Positions 1 to 7,015 of a stretch of 7,126 nucleotides of DNA are shown one piece after another; position 1 is the stretch's first letter, and every line of letters starts with the position of its first letter. The stretch lies in the NCBI GenBank assembly GCA_050013535.1, contig JBEKFB010000229.1, positions 1-7,126 on the forward strand, written 5' to 3'. This DNA comes from CAWACP01 sp050013535. GTDB lineage: Bacteria; Acidobacteriota; Terriglobia; Bryobacterales; Bryobacteraceae. The notes beneath the pieces were generated by a model, which made no database searches, was not told the origin of the DNA, and worked only from the letters and a program-made list of their open reading frames with translations. A program made the translations under genes and the position numbers.

Positions 1-1437
1 CTGAGCGCGCTCGAAACGGCGGCCAAAACGTTGGGCGCACTGCCGGAGAAGAAAGCAGTCGTCTATTTCTCGAGCGGCATTAACAAGACCGGTGTCGAGA
101 ACCAGTCGCAGCTTCGATCCACGGTAAATGCCGCCGTTCGGGCCAACGTTGCGTTTTATCCTGTCGATGCACGCGGCCTCACCACCATTATTCCCGGTGG
201 AGGCGATGCCAGCCATGCCACGCAGCGCGGGTCGACGATGTTCAGTGGCGCCGCCGCCACGTCACAGCGGAACTCATTCAACGATTCGCAGGAGACATTG
301 GTAACTCTCGCTTCAGACACGGGCGGGAAGGCGTTTCTCGATAACAACAATCTCGCGCAGGGAATCGCTCAGGCCCAGAAGGATATCGGCAGTTACTACA
401 TTCTTGGCTATTACAGCACCAATGCCGCTCTGGATGGCCGGTACCGGCGGATTCAGGTAAAGCTTGCTCCGAATCTGCAGGCCAAGCTGGATTACCGTCA
501 GGGTTACTACGCTCCAAAGGACTTCGCCAAGTTCAACTCGTCGGACAAGGAAAGCCAGTTACAGCAGGCGCTGATGTTAGGCGATCCAATGACCGACTTG
601 CCGCTGGCGCTCGAGGTGAATTACTTCCGTCTGGGACGCGGCAGTTACTTTGTGCCTGTCGCGGTTAAGATACCCGGATCGGCCATTGAGCTCGGAAAGA
701 AAGGCGCGAACGAAGTAACCGATTTCGATTTCATAGGCGAGTTGCGGGATAGCAAGGGCCGGCTGCTGCCCGCGGGCGTGCGCGACGGTATCACGGTGAA
801 ACTTGACGCGGATAACATAGCGAAGTTGCAGTCGCGCAATTTCGAATACGATACCGGCTTTACTCTTCCTCCGGGCGAGTATCATCTGAAGTTCCTCGCC
901 AGAGAGAATCGCACCGGCAAGATGGGCACGTTCGAGACGGCATTCAAGGTTCCCGATCTGGATGCTAAGTCCGCCTATCTTCCTGTGAGTTCCGTCGTGT
1001 GGAGTAATCAGCGGGAGCAGTTACAGGCCGCGGTTGGTTCGGCGACCAAGCAAAAAAAGGCCGACGCGGCGAATCCTTTGGTGGAGAACGGCCAGAAGCT
1101 GATTCCCAGCGTGACACGAGTCTTCCGCAAAGATCAGAACCTATACGTCTACATGGAAGCCTATGATCCGGCGGTGCAAGCCGCGGCGAACTCCAATGAC
1201 AAGCGCGCGAATCTGGTCGCTTCGCTCAGCTTCATGCGCGGCAAGACCAAAGCTTTCGAAACTCCTCCCGAGCGTCTGGACGAGCTTGCGCCAAAGCGCA
1301 ACAACACGCTGCCAATCCAGTTCCAGGTTCCATTGGCCAAGCTGCCACCGGGCCGGTACACGGCGCAAGTCAGCGTCGTAGATCAGCTTGGACGCCGCTT
1401 CGCCTTCTCCCGCGCCCAAGTGGTGCTACTGCCGTAG
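1..1437 (+). CDS. VWFA-related domain protein (acidobacterial family), C-terminal part, 5' truncated
   Basis: The frame is open from the first base, so the gene begins left of the window; 478 residues and a TAG stop are visible. Numbering from the first visible codon, a buried beta strand KAVVYFSSG (18-26) is followed by VAFYPVDARGL (50-60), DTGGKAF (106-112), SYYILGYY (131-138) and YRQGYYAP (165-172). This order matches the second half of the von Willebrand factor A-like domain in the VWFA-related family that is greatly expanded in Acidobacteriota. The first half, where a metal-binding DxSxS motif and a signal peptide would sit, is off the edge. About 300 further residues contain alternating strand-like segments (for example PPGEYHLKFLA and PPGRYTAQVSV) and suggest Ig-like beta domains; no membrane span is seen. 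Family members are usually predicted to be exported, with unknown ligands, so secretion and an adhesion or binding role are inference. The stop lies one base from the stop of the convergent bshB1. Confidence 0.85.
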   Translation: MSALETAAKTLGALPEKKAVVYFSSGINKTGVENQSQLRSTVNAAVRANVAFYPVDARGLTTIIPGGGDASHATQRGSTMFSGAAATSQRNSFNDSQETLVTLASDTGGKAFLDNNNLAQGIAQAQKDIGSYYILGYYSTNAALDGRYRRIQVKLAPNLQAKLDYRQGYYAPKDFAKFNSSDKESQLQQALMLGDPMTDLPLALEVNYFRLGRGSYFVPVAVKIPGSAIELGKKGANEVTDFDFIGELRDSKGRLLPAGVRDGITVKLDADNIAKLQSRNFEYDTGFTLPPGEYHLKFLARENRTGKMGTFETAFKVPDLDAKSAYLPVSSVVWSNQREQLQAAVGSATKQKKADAANPLVENGQKLIPSVTRVFRKDQNLYVYMEAYDPAVQAAANSNDKRANLVASLSFMRGKTKAFETPPERLDELAPKRNNTLPIQFQVPLAKLPPGRYTAQVSVVDQLGRRFAFSRAQVVLLP

Positions 1438-1438
1438 A

Positions 1439-2185
1439 TCAGATTGACCGCACCGGCATCGCCACGATATCGTCCACGCGCATCGCCTCTTTCACGACAA
1501 AAGGCTCACCGTATTTGACGCCGATCAGATTGCCGTAGAAGCGCGCGATGGCAGACAGGCGCTCGCGGATCTCAGTCTGTGGAGGAAACAAATCCGAGCC
1601 TTCGGCGACGTCTCCGTATTGCGACTTGTATGTCAGCAGCGCGGCCATGCGGCGGTCGAACTGCGACGAGATATCCACCACGAACGACGGCGTCACGTTG
1701 GCGTAGAGCGATGAATAGAGAATCTTGAAAGGACGATGCGGTTCGGTTTGATCGTCAAGCTTCGCCAGGCCTGCGAGGAAACACGCCTCAGAACCGATCT
1801 CGCTGGCGCGATAGTGATCCGGATGCCGACCCGCCCAATAGGGAAGCATCACCGTGCGCGGGCGCAGAATTCGCAGCTCACCGGCGAGAGTCATGCGCGC
1901 TGTCAGCGTGTTCTCGAGCCGCGCGTCCGGCCAGCGCATGTTGCCGCGCCAGGCCAGCAGCATCTCGCGCCCGGCCTGCTCCGATTCTTCGATCCTCAGC
2001 TGTGGTGTTCCGCGCGTGCCCATATCGCCAGCTGTCAGATCGAGAACACCAGTGCGATACCCGGCTTCAGCCATGCGGATCAGAGTGCCGCCACAGGTCT
2101 GCTCTACGTCGTCGGGATGGGCTGCAATAGCCAGAACGTCAAGCGGACGATCGATGCCCGCCGAGGTAAAGTTGGGTTCCCACAT
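1439..2185 (-). CDS. bshB1: PIG-L/LmbE-family deacetylase, probable bacillithiol biosynthesis deacetylase BshB1
   Basis: This 248-residue protein is a zinc-dependent deacetylase of the PIG-L/LmbE fold. BshB1 removes the acetyl group from GlcNAc-malate to give GlcN-malate, the second step of bacillithiol synthesis in the cytoplasm. The N-terminal motif AHPDD (22-26) supplies zinc ligands His23 and Asp26 and the likely general base Asp25; HPDH (121-124) supplies the third ligand, His124. LTAGDMGTRGT (50-60) and the C-terminal GVKYGEPFVVKEAMRVDD (222-239) resemble BshB1 more than the mycothiol enzyme MshB or general LmbE proteins. Most BshB1 proteins begin close to LDVLAIAAHPDD; here about 14 residues precede it, and no start codon lies between the ATG and that strand, so the extension appears real. 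The ATG follows the rhomboid TGA by one base (TGAAATG), which suggests translational coupling. No bshA or bshC is adjacent; they would have to be elsewhere. The substrate is inferred from similarity. Confidence 0.85.
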   Translation of the reverse strand: MWEPNFTSAGIDRPLDVLAIAAHPDDVEQTCGGTLIRMAEAGYRTGVLDLTAGDMGTRGTPQLRIEESEQAGREMLLAWRGNMRWPDARLENTLTARMTLAGELRILRPRTVMLPYWAGRHPDHYRASEIGSEACFLAGLAKLDDQTEPHRPFKILYSSLYANVTPSFVVDISSQFDRRMAALLTYKSQYGDVAEGSDLFPPQTEIRERLSAIARFYGNLIGVKYGEPFVVKEAMRVDDIVAMPVRSI

Positions 2186-2186
2186 T

Positions 2187-2846
2187 TCAGGACCACTCGC
2201 GATAGCGCCGCTGCGAAGGCATCACCATGATCAGCAGCATGCCTGCAATAAACCCCCCGATGTGCGCGAACCAGGCAACGTCACCGCGCGCCACCTGCGA
2301 CCCGCCACCGATGGATCCGACACCATTGAAGAACTGAATCGCAAACCAATACAGAAGCAGGAACGCCGCGGGAATGTCCAGCGTAGTGAAGAAAACGATG
2401 ATCAGCACCAGCGTGATGATGCGCGCTCGCGGGAACCTGATCAGATACGCTCCCATGACGCCGGCGATCGCCCCGCTCGCGCCCACCGTTGGCACCGGGG
2501 AAAAAGGCGTGGCCAATACGTTCGCGATCGCCGATACGACGCCGCAAGCGAGATAGAAGAGCAGGTATCGCGTGTGGCCGATGGAGTCCTCAACACCTCG
2601 TCCAAACACCCACAGAAACCACATGTTTCCCAGGATGTGCATCCATCCGCCGTGAATGAACATGGAGGTGAAGAGCTGGTACGCGTGCAGGCGGTCCGGA
2701 ACCAGACCGTAGTGTTGGATGAAGACGTTGAGACTGTACGAATCGAGCGTGATCTCGTAAAGGAACACGACCACGTTCAACGCGATCAGCACCAGAGTGA
2801 CTCCCGCCACCGAATAGGTTTTTTCGGAGGAGCGAAGCGGGATCAT
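2187..2846 (-). CDS. Rhomboid-family intramembrane serine protease
   Basis: This 219-residue polytopic membrane protein should cleave transmembrane segments of other proteins within the inner membrane. All expected catalytic parts are present. HGGWMHILGN (65-74) in the second helix gives His70 and Asn74, the usual oxyanion stabilisers. GASGAIAG (122-129) at the start of the fourth helix carries nucleophile Ser124, and AHIGGFIAG (194-202) in the last helix carries the partner His195. Hydrophobic spans fall near 13-31, 64-84, 93-112, 122-138, 142-175 (long, probably one helix plus re-entrant material) and 192-209, giving a six-helix GlpG-like core. There are no extra soluble domains and the C-terminal tail is short and basic. 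Length is normal for a minimal bacterial rhomboid. No strong Shine-Dalgarno is seen before the ATG, but that ATG overlaps the stop of a possible small upstream frame as ATGA, so re-initiation is plausible. Its substrate cannot be told from the sequence. Confidence 0.93.
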   Translation of the reverse strand: MIPLRSSEKTYSVAGVTLVLIALNVVVFLYEITLDSYSLNVFIQHYGLVPDRLHAYQLFTSMFIHGGWMHILGNMWFLWVFGRGVEDSIGHTRYLLFYLACGVVSAIANVLATPFSPVPTVGASGAIAGVMGAYLIRFPRARIITLVLIIVFFTTLDIPAAFLLLYWFAIQFFNGVGSIGGGSQVARGDVAWFAHIGGFIAGMLLIMVMPSQRRYREWS

Positions 2847-2905
2847 TCGCGCTCGAAGTTCAGCGCGCCCGTGGCGTTGGAGAGCTCGAGTGCGGCAGGC
2901 TGCAT
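2843..2905 (-). CDS. Possible small ORF between maeB and the rhomboid gene (20 aa or slightly longer)
   Basis: An ATG at 2905 opens a frame reading MQPAALELSNATGALNFERE and ends in TGA at 2845-2843, sharing ATGA with the rhomboid start. The frame stays open upstream to a TGA at 3004-3002, inside the maeB 3' end. The stretch between the maeB stop and this ATG (2941-2906) also reads like protein: acidic and aromatic, EREAFWYADFED. Third positions over this part are rich in G and C, as in neighbouring genes. A longer form would need a non-ATG start such as CTG at 2953 or TTG at 2995, both inside maeB. I do not recognise it. It could be a leader peptide that couples rhomboid translation, the remnant tail of a lost gene, or chance. 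The ribosome site before the ATG is weak (GAAG). Confidence 0.3.
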   Translation of the reverse strand: MQPAALELSNATGALNFERE

Positions 2906-2939
2906 ATCTTCGAAATCAGCATACCAAAACGCCTCGCGT

Positions 2940-5204
2940 TCATTTCGCCACAGCCTGCTGCGCTTCCACCACCGCGATGGCCGCCAGATTGACAATATCG
3001 TTCACCTCGGCATTGCGCCGGAGCACGTGCACCGGCTTCGAAAGGCCCATGAGGATCGGGCCGATCGCTTCCGTCCCGCCGATGTGGCTGACCAGCGTAT
3101 ACGCCGTGTTGGCGGATTCCAGATTCGGGAAGATCAGCACATTCGCTCCGCCACGAAGCGTACTGAACGGATATGTAGACTCGATGACAGCAGGAGTCAC
3201 CGCTGTGTCGCCCTGCATCTCACCATCCACCATTAAGCCGGGAGCGCGCTGACGAACGATCTCGACGGCCCGGCGCACCTTCTCAGTCAGTGGATGCCTC
3301 GTGCTGCCGAAGTTGGAGAAGGAGAGCATGGCCACACGCGGCGTCACGTTGAAGTGACCTGCCGTGTCGGCCGCCATTAAAGCGATTTCAGCCAGGTCTT
3401 CAGCGTCAGGCTCGATGTTCACCGTAGTGTCTGCGAAGAAGTATAGAGCTCCATCGCGAGGCATCATGAGATGCAGACCGGCCACGCGCCGCAGGCCGGC
3501 ACGAAGAGGCAGAACGTGCAGCGCCGGACGAATCACGTCGGAGTAGTCTTTGGTGAGCCCGGCCACCAGTACATCCGCGTCCCCTCGATGCAGCATCATC
3601 GCGGCAAAATAATTCGGGAGGGCCACCAGACGATCCGCCTCGGCGGCAGTTACGCCCTTGCGCTGGCGCAGGCGATGCAGTTCTTCAGAGTACGCCGCCG
3701 CCAAAGCCGGGCTGTTAGCCGGGTCCACCACCTGCGCGGCATCGAGATTCAGGTTCAAATCGCGCGCGCGATGCCGAATGACCTTCTCGTCGCCGAGCAG
3801 AATCGGCGTGGCAATCTGATCATGAATGAGAATGTGCGAAGCGCGAAGAATCTTCGGCTCTTCGCCTTCCGGGAAGACGATGCGCTGGGGCGCCTTTCGA
3901 GCCTTGTGAATCACCACGCGCATCAGCCCCTGTGTGCGTCCCTGGCGGCGAACGAGCTGCTCGTAATACTCGTCCAGATCGAGAGTGCGCCGCGCCACGC
4001 CGCTATCCATCGCCGCTTTCGCAACGGCCCACGCCTCCCGCACCAGCACGCGAGGGTCAAACGGCTTGGGGATGATGTACTCGGGCCCGAATGCCAGGCG
4101 ATCCAGCCCGTAAGTGCGCACCACGGAATCGGGCACGTCTTCGCGCGCGAGATCGGCCAGCGCCCGTGTGGCCGCCAATTTCATTTCGTCATTGATGATG
4201 GTCGCGCGGGCATCGAGCGCCCCGCGAAAAATGAACGGAAATCCGAGGACATTATTCACCTGGTTGGGAAAATCGGACCGGCCGGTGGCCACGATCGCGT
4301 CGGGTCTTGCGCGCAACGCTTCGTCGTATGGGATTTCCGGATCGGGATTGGCGAGGGCAAAGATAATCGGCCGCGCCGCCATAGTCTTGAGCATTTCGGC
4401 CGTTACTGCACCGGCAACGGACAGTCCAATAAACACGTCGGCTCCCGCGAGCGCCTCCGCAAGCGTCCGCCGGTTCGTCGCAACCGCGAATTGCTGCTTC
4501 CATTCGTTCATGCCTTTGGTGCGGCCTTCGTAGATAACCCCGGTTGAATCGCACATCAACACGTTTTCACGCCGCGCTCCCAGGCGTATGGCATGCTCGG
4601 CGCACGAAATCGCACTCGCCCCCGCGCCATTGAACACCATCCGGACTTCGTCGATCTTCTTTTCCGCAATCGTCAGCGCGTTCAACAGGGCGGCTCCCGT
4701 AATGATGGCGGTTCCATGCTGGTCGTCGTGAAAGACGGGAATCTTCAGGGTGCGGCGCAACTCCCGCTCCACGATGAAACATTCCGGTGCCTTGATGTCT
4801 TCAAGGTTGATGCCACCGAAAGTCGGCTCAAGAATCTGGCAGGTGCGAATAATCTCCCGCGGATCGCTGGTTGCGAGTTCGAGATCGAACACGTCGATGT
4901 CGGCGAATCGCTTGAACAGGACCGCCTTGCCTTCCATCACCGGCTTGCCTGCCGCCGGACCGATGTCACCCAATCCCAACACGGCGCTGCCGTTGGTCAC
5001 CACCGCGACCAGATTTCCCTTAGCCGTGTAGTTGTAAACCTGCGCCGGGTCCTTCTCGATTTCGAGACAGGGCACGGCCACACCGGGCGTGTAAGCAAGG
5101 CTCAGGTCGCGCTGGCTGTAGCACGGCTTGCTGGGGGTGATGGAGATCTTGCCCGCGGGACTCGATGAATGGTAATCGAGCGCGTCCTGCCTGCGAATGT
5201 CCAT
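2940..5204 (-). CDS. maeB: NADP-dependent malic enzyme with C-terminal phosphotransacetylase-like domain (MaeB type)
   Basis: This enzyme oxidatively decarboxylates malate to pyruvate and CO2, normally with NADP, and feeds NADPH and pyruvate to biosynthesis. At 754 residues it has the full MaeB length. The malic N-terminal domain (about 15-150) has YTPGVAVPCLEI (38-49) with the catalytic Tyr38, and EGKAVLFKRFADIDVFDLEL (91-110) with the catalytic Lys93. Metal ligands lie in NLEDI (Glu135, Asp136) and FHDDQHGT (Asp161). The nucleotide-binding domain shows FNGAGASAIS (191-200), ALANPDPEI (283-291) and VATGRSDFPNQVNN (305-318). From about 425 to the end is a PTA_PTB domain, including SFSNFGSTRHPLTEKV (628-643) and VDGEMQGDTAVTP (659-671). 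In MaeB this tail is known to have no transacetylase activity and to act in oligomerisation and allosteric response to acetyl-CoA. The ATG start gives the usual MaeB N-terminus (DYHSSSPAGKI), though AGGA directly abuts it, a poor ribosome-site spacing. The gene lies 18 nt after the Coa1-like gene. Confidence 0.96.
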   Translation of the reverse strand: MDIRRQDALDYHSSSPAGKISITPSKPCYSQRDLSLAYTPGVAVPCLEIEKDPAQVYNYTAKGNLVAVVTNGSAVLGLGDIGPAAGKPVMEGKAVLFKRFADIDVFDLELATSDPREIIRTCQILEPTFGGINLEDIKAPECFIVERELRRTLKIPVFHDDQHGTAIITGAALLNALTIAEKKIDEVRMVFNGAGASAISCAEHAIRLGARRENVLMCDSTGVIYEGRTKGMNEWKQQFAVATNRRTLAEALAGADVFIGLSVAGAVTAEMLKTMAARPIIFALANPDPEIPYDEALRARPDAIVATGRSDFPNQVNNVLGFPFIFRGALDARATIINDEMKLAATRALADLAREDVPDSVVRTYGLDRLAFGPEYIIPKPFDPRVLVREAWAVAKAAMDSGVARRTLDLDEYYEQLVRRQGRTQGLMRVVIHKARKAPQRIVFPEGEEPKILRASHILIHDQIATPILLGDEKVIRHRARDLNLNLDAAQVVDPANSPALAAAYSEELHRLRQRKGVTAAEADRLVALPNYFAAMMLHRGDADVLVAGLTKDYSDVIRPALHVLPLRAGLRRVAGLHLMMPRDGALYFFADTTVNIEPDAEDLAEIALMAADTAGHFNVTPRVAMLSFSNFGSTRHPLTEKVRRAVEIVRQRAPGLMVDGEMQGDTAVTPAVIESTYPFSTLRGGANVLIFPNLESANTAYTLVSHIGGTEAIGPILMGLSKPVHVLRRNAEVNDIVNLAAIAVVEAQQAVAK

Positions 5205-5222
5205 TCCTGGAGAGTAGCAGCC

Positions 5223-5669
5223 TTACTGGATCTGTGGCGTGGAAGGCTGTAGGAGATCAATGCGCGGCTCGTTGTCCGCAAACGCCACTTGCAGCGTGCT
5301 GAAGGTCCACAATCCCGCGTTCTTGTCCGCTACCAGGTAGATGGTTCCTTTGCTCTTGCTCCCGTGAACCGGAATTTCCATGTCCGCATGGCCGGAAGAG
5401 CCGCTCACGTTGATACTACCCGACATGAACCAGCCAGTCTCCAGGGGCGTTCCGAGGCGTTCGGCTACAATCGGGTTCGATTGAGCCTGCCTGAGAGCCA
5501 TTTTCACGGCGTCCGAGTTCCTCATCATTCCGAATATGAAAGTGAAGAGGATTAAGGTGAAGGTCAGCGCGGCCGCAAGAAGAACCGCGCAACCGCCGGC
5601 AATGGTCAGGCCGAGGTGCCGCTGGAACCAGTTCTTCTGTGGCTGCTCGAAAACCGGATACGCTCCCAC
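5223..5669 (-). CDS. Coa1-like small membrane-anchored protein (cytochrome c oxidase assembly factor Coa1 family)
   Basis: The 148-residue product has a short polar N-terminus (1-21), one strongly hydrophobic span (about 22-48) and a soluble domain of about 100 residues, presumably outside the cytoplasm. The soluble part reads DAVKMALRQAQSNPIVAERL (54-73), then LGTPLETGWFMSGSINVSG (73-91), SGHADMEIPVHGSKSKGTIY (92-111) and a closing beta segment. The pattern of helix with repeated alanines, LGxPhexGWFxxGSIN, GxAxxxIPVxGxKxxGThY is that of the Coa1 (DUF1783) family. Mitochondrial Coa1 helps insert haem into cytochrome oxidase subunit 1. The role of bacterial relatives is unsettled, and no cytochrome oxidase gene is nearby. 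The GTG start is forced: an in-frame TGA lies just upstream at 5699-5697 and no other start codon intervenes. GGTGG eight to nine bases upstream may serve as ribosome site. An extended -10-like box lies in the preceding gap. Confidence 0.75.
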   Translation of the reverse strand: MGAYPVFEQPQKNWFQRHLGLTIAGGCAVLLAAALTFTLILFTFIFGMMRNSDAVKMALRQAQSNPIVAERLGTPLETGWFMSGSINVSGSSGHADMEIPVHGSKSKGTIYLVADKNAGLWTFSTLQVAFADNEPRIDLLQPSTPQIQ

Positions 5670-5690
5670 GAGCTCATTCCACCGGCGGGT

Positions 5691-5699
5691 ATCATATCA
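5691..5699 (-). promoter_or_regulatory. Possible extended -10 promoter element upstream of the Coa1-like gene
   Basis: In the 47-base gap after the glycerate kinase gene, the minus strand reads TGATATGAT. This is an extended -10 form (TGN followed by TATGAT, five of six matches to TATAAT). A -35-like TTGCAA lies at 5716-5711, but the spacer is only 14 bases, so the extended -10 would carry most of the recognition. Transcription would begin near 5684, leaving about a 15-base leader before the GTG. The gap is more AT-rich than its surroundings. A -10 match of this quality occurs often by chance, and Acidobacteriota promoters are poorly characterised. Confidence 0.3.
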
Positions 5700-5716
5700 C
5701 CGCGCTGTAGTTGCAA

Positions 5717-7015
5717 TCAGCCCACGAGGACAACCTGAACATCCATGACGTTGGTGCCCGTCGGACCGGTGCGAATGAGATCGCCAAGCGGCTCGAAGAA
5801 ATGATAAGAATCGTTGTTCGCCAGCGAGTCCGGGACGTTGAGCCCTATTTCCGCAGCCCTGGCAATAGTTCGCCCATCGGCAATCGCGCCAGCGGCATCA
5901 GTGGGACCATCGGTGCCATCGGTGCCCGCACTGAGTATCACCGTGTTCGGCAGTCCTGAAATATCGCGCGCAGCGGCGAGAACGAATTCCTGATTACGCC
6001 CTCCGAGACCTTGGCCCCGCAGGGTCACCGTAGTTTCGCCCCCGGAAATGATACAGGCCGGTGGCTTCATCGGCTGCCCGCGCAATCGAATCTGGCGTGC
6101 AATGGCAGCGTGAACGCGCGCCACCTCCCGCGCCTCGCCCTCAATCATGGTGGACAGCACCGTCGTGCGATAACCCAGCACGCGCGCCGTGCGCACCGCG
6201 GCATCGATAGCTATGCGATTGTTTCCCACGATGACGTTTCGCACGCGGGAGAATATTGGGTCGCCGGGTTTGGGCGTTTCCTCAATCCCACCGGCAGCGC
6301 CCCGTCCGATCCGCTCCCGAACCGTCTTCGGTACACGCTTCAGCAGACGATATCGCCGCAGGATGTCGAGGGTTTCCGCAAATGTGGATGTATCCGGCAC
6401 AGTGGGTCCAGAGCCGATGACGTCCAGATCGTCTCCAATCACGTCCGACAGCACCAGCGTTATAACGGTTGCCGGCGACGCAATCCGCGCGAGCTGACCA
6501 CCCTTGATCGCCGAGAGATGCTTGCGAACGGTATTCAGTTCGTGAATGTCCGCACCACACGCCAGCAGCGCTTTCGTTGTGGCCTGCTTATCGGCCAGCG
6601 AAATCCCTTCTGCCGGAAGTGGCAGCAATGCCGACGCGCCACCGGATATCAGGCAGATTACAAGATCGTTCGGTCCAGCCCCGCGTGCAATCTCGGCGAT
6701 ACGCTTCGCGCCGCGCATGCCATTCCTGTCGGGCACCGGATGACCGCACTCGCACAACTCGACTCGGCGAAGCCGAGCAGTGTGTCCATATTTCACATTC
6801 ACCAGACCTGCCGTGATGCTCAGCCCCGGCGCGCGCTCGAGTGCACCAGCCATGGTGGCGCCAGCCTTCCCTGCCCCGACCACGTACACGCTCTCGAACC
6901 GCCGCAGATTGCATCGACGCATGTGCCGCTGGATTGCTTCGTGAGGATTGGCGGCATCCACAGCCGCGCGGAAAACGCGAAGTGCGTGGCGGCGCAACTG
7001 CCCCTCGGAGGTCAC
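5717..7015 (-). CDS. gck: Glycerate 2-kinase, type II (DUF4147/MOFRL family)
   Basis: This 432-residue cytoplasmic enzyme phosphorylates D-glycerate with ATP; the DUF4147-MOFRL class usually gives 2-phosphoglycerate, which enters glycolysis next to enolase. The N-terminal domain (about 8-240) contains VVGAGKAGATM (45-55), where Lys50 is the expected active-site lysine, LISGGASALLPLP (122-134), NTVRKHLSAIKGGQLA (161-176) and LSDVIGDDLDVIGSGPT (189-205). The C-terminal MOFRL domain carries IISGGETTVTLRGQGLGGRN (322-341), LSAGTDGTDGPTDAAG (361-376), LANNDSYHFF (398-407) and GPTGTNVMDV (417-426). All family signatures are intact and the length is typical. Some relatives were historically called hydroxypyruvate reductase (TtuD), so older annotations may mislead. 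The GTG start overlaps the TAG of the upstream gene by one base (TAGTG). No good Shine-Dalgarno is seen, so coupling to upstream translation is likely. Confidence 0.95.
   Translation of the reverse strand: MTSEGQLRRHALRVFRAAVDAANPHEAIQRHMRRCNLRRFESVYVVGAGKAGATMAGALERAPGLSITAGLVNVKYGHTARLRRVELCECGHPVPDRNGMRGAKRIAEIARGAGPNDLVICLISGGASALLPLPAEGISLADKQATTKALLACGADIHELNTVRKHLSAIKGGQLARIASPATVITLVLSDVIGDDLDVIGSGPTVPDTSTFAETLDILRRYRLLKRVPKTVRERIGRGAAGGIEETPKPGDPIFSRVRNVIVGNNRIAIDAAVRTARVLGYRTTVLSTMIEGEAREVARVHAAIARQIRLRGQPMKPPACIISGGETTVTLRGQGLGGRNQEFVLAAARDISGLPNTVILSAGTDGTDGPTDAAGAIADGRTIARAAEIGLNVPDSLANNDSYHFFEPLGDLIRTGPTGTNVMDVQVVLVG

Noticed and set aside
2915..2930. A TGGTATGCT extended -10-like sequence upstream of the rhomboid gene (minus strand)
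   Set aside because: Only four of six bases match TATAAT, there is no good -35, and the bases are explained by the protein-like small frame.
2859..2943. A second minus-strand frame starting with ATG over the maeB stop (AAATGA) and running 27 codons
   Set aside because: The peptide (MNARRFGMLISKICSL, then a Ser/Pro/Arg-rich end) is low in protein-like character, and it competes with the more convincing frame ending at 2843. The ATGA over the maeB stop could still be coincidental.
1854..3236. A 460-codon open frame on the plus strand across bshB1, the rhomboid gene and the maeB end
   Set aside because: It is antisense to well-supported genes with intact catalytic motifs, its product is rich in Arg, His, Ser and Asp with no recognisable domain, and long antisense frames are expected opposite GC-rich genes.
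3471..4547. A 358-codon plus-strand frame opposite maeB
   Set aside because: It lies wholly inside the conserved malic enzyme gene on the other strand, and its arginine- and histidine-rich product shows no family motif.
5205..5222. Possible terminator between the Coa1-like gene and maeB
   Set aside because: The 18-base gap has no stable stem and no T tract. The genes appear co-transcribed.
5670..5687. Possible longer N-terminus of the Coa1-like protein (YDTRRWNEL reading before the GTG)
   Set aside because: The residues look protein-like, but an in-frame TGA at 5699-5697 and the lack of any start codon in between leave GTG 5669 as the only start.
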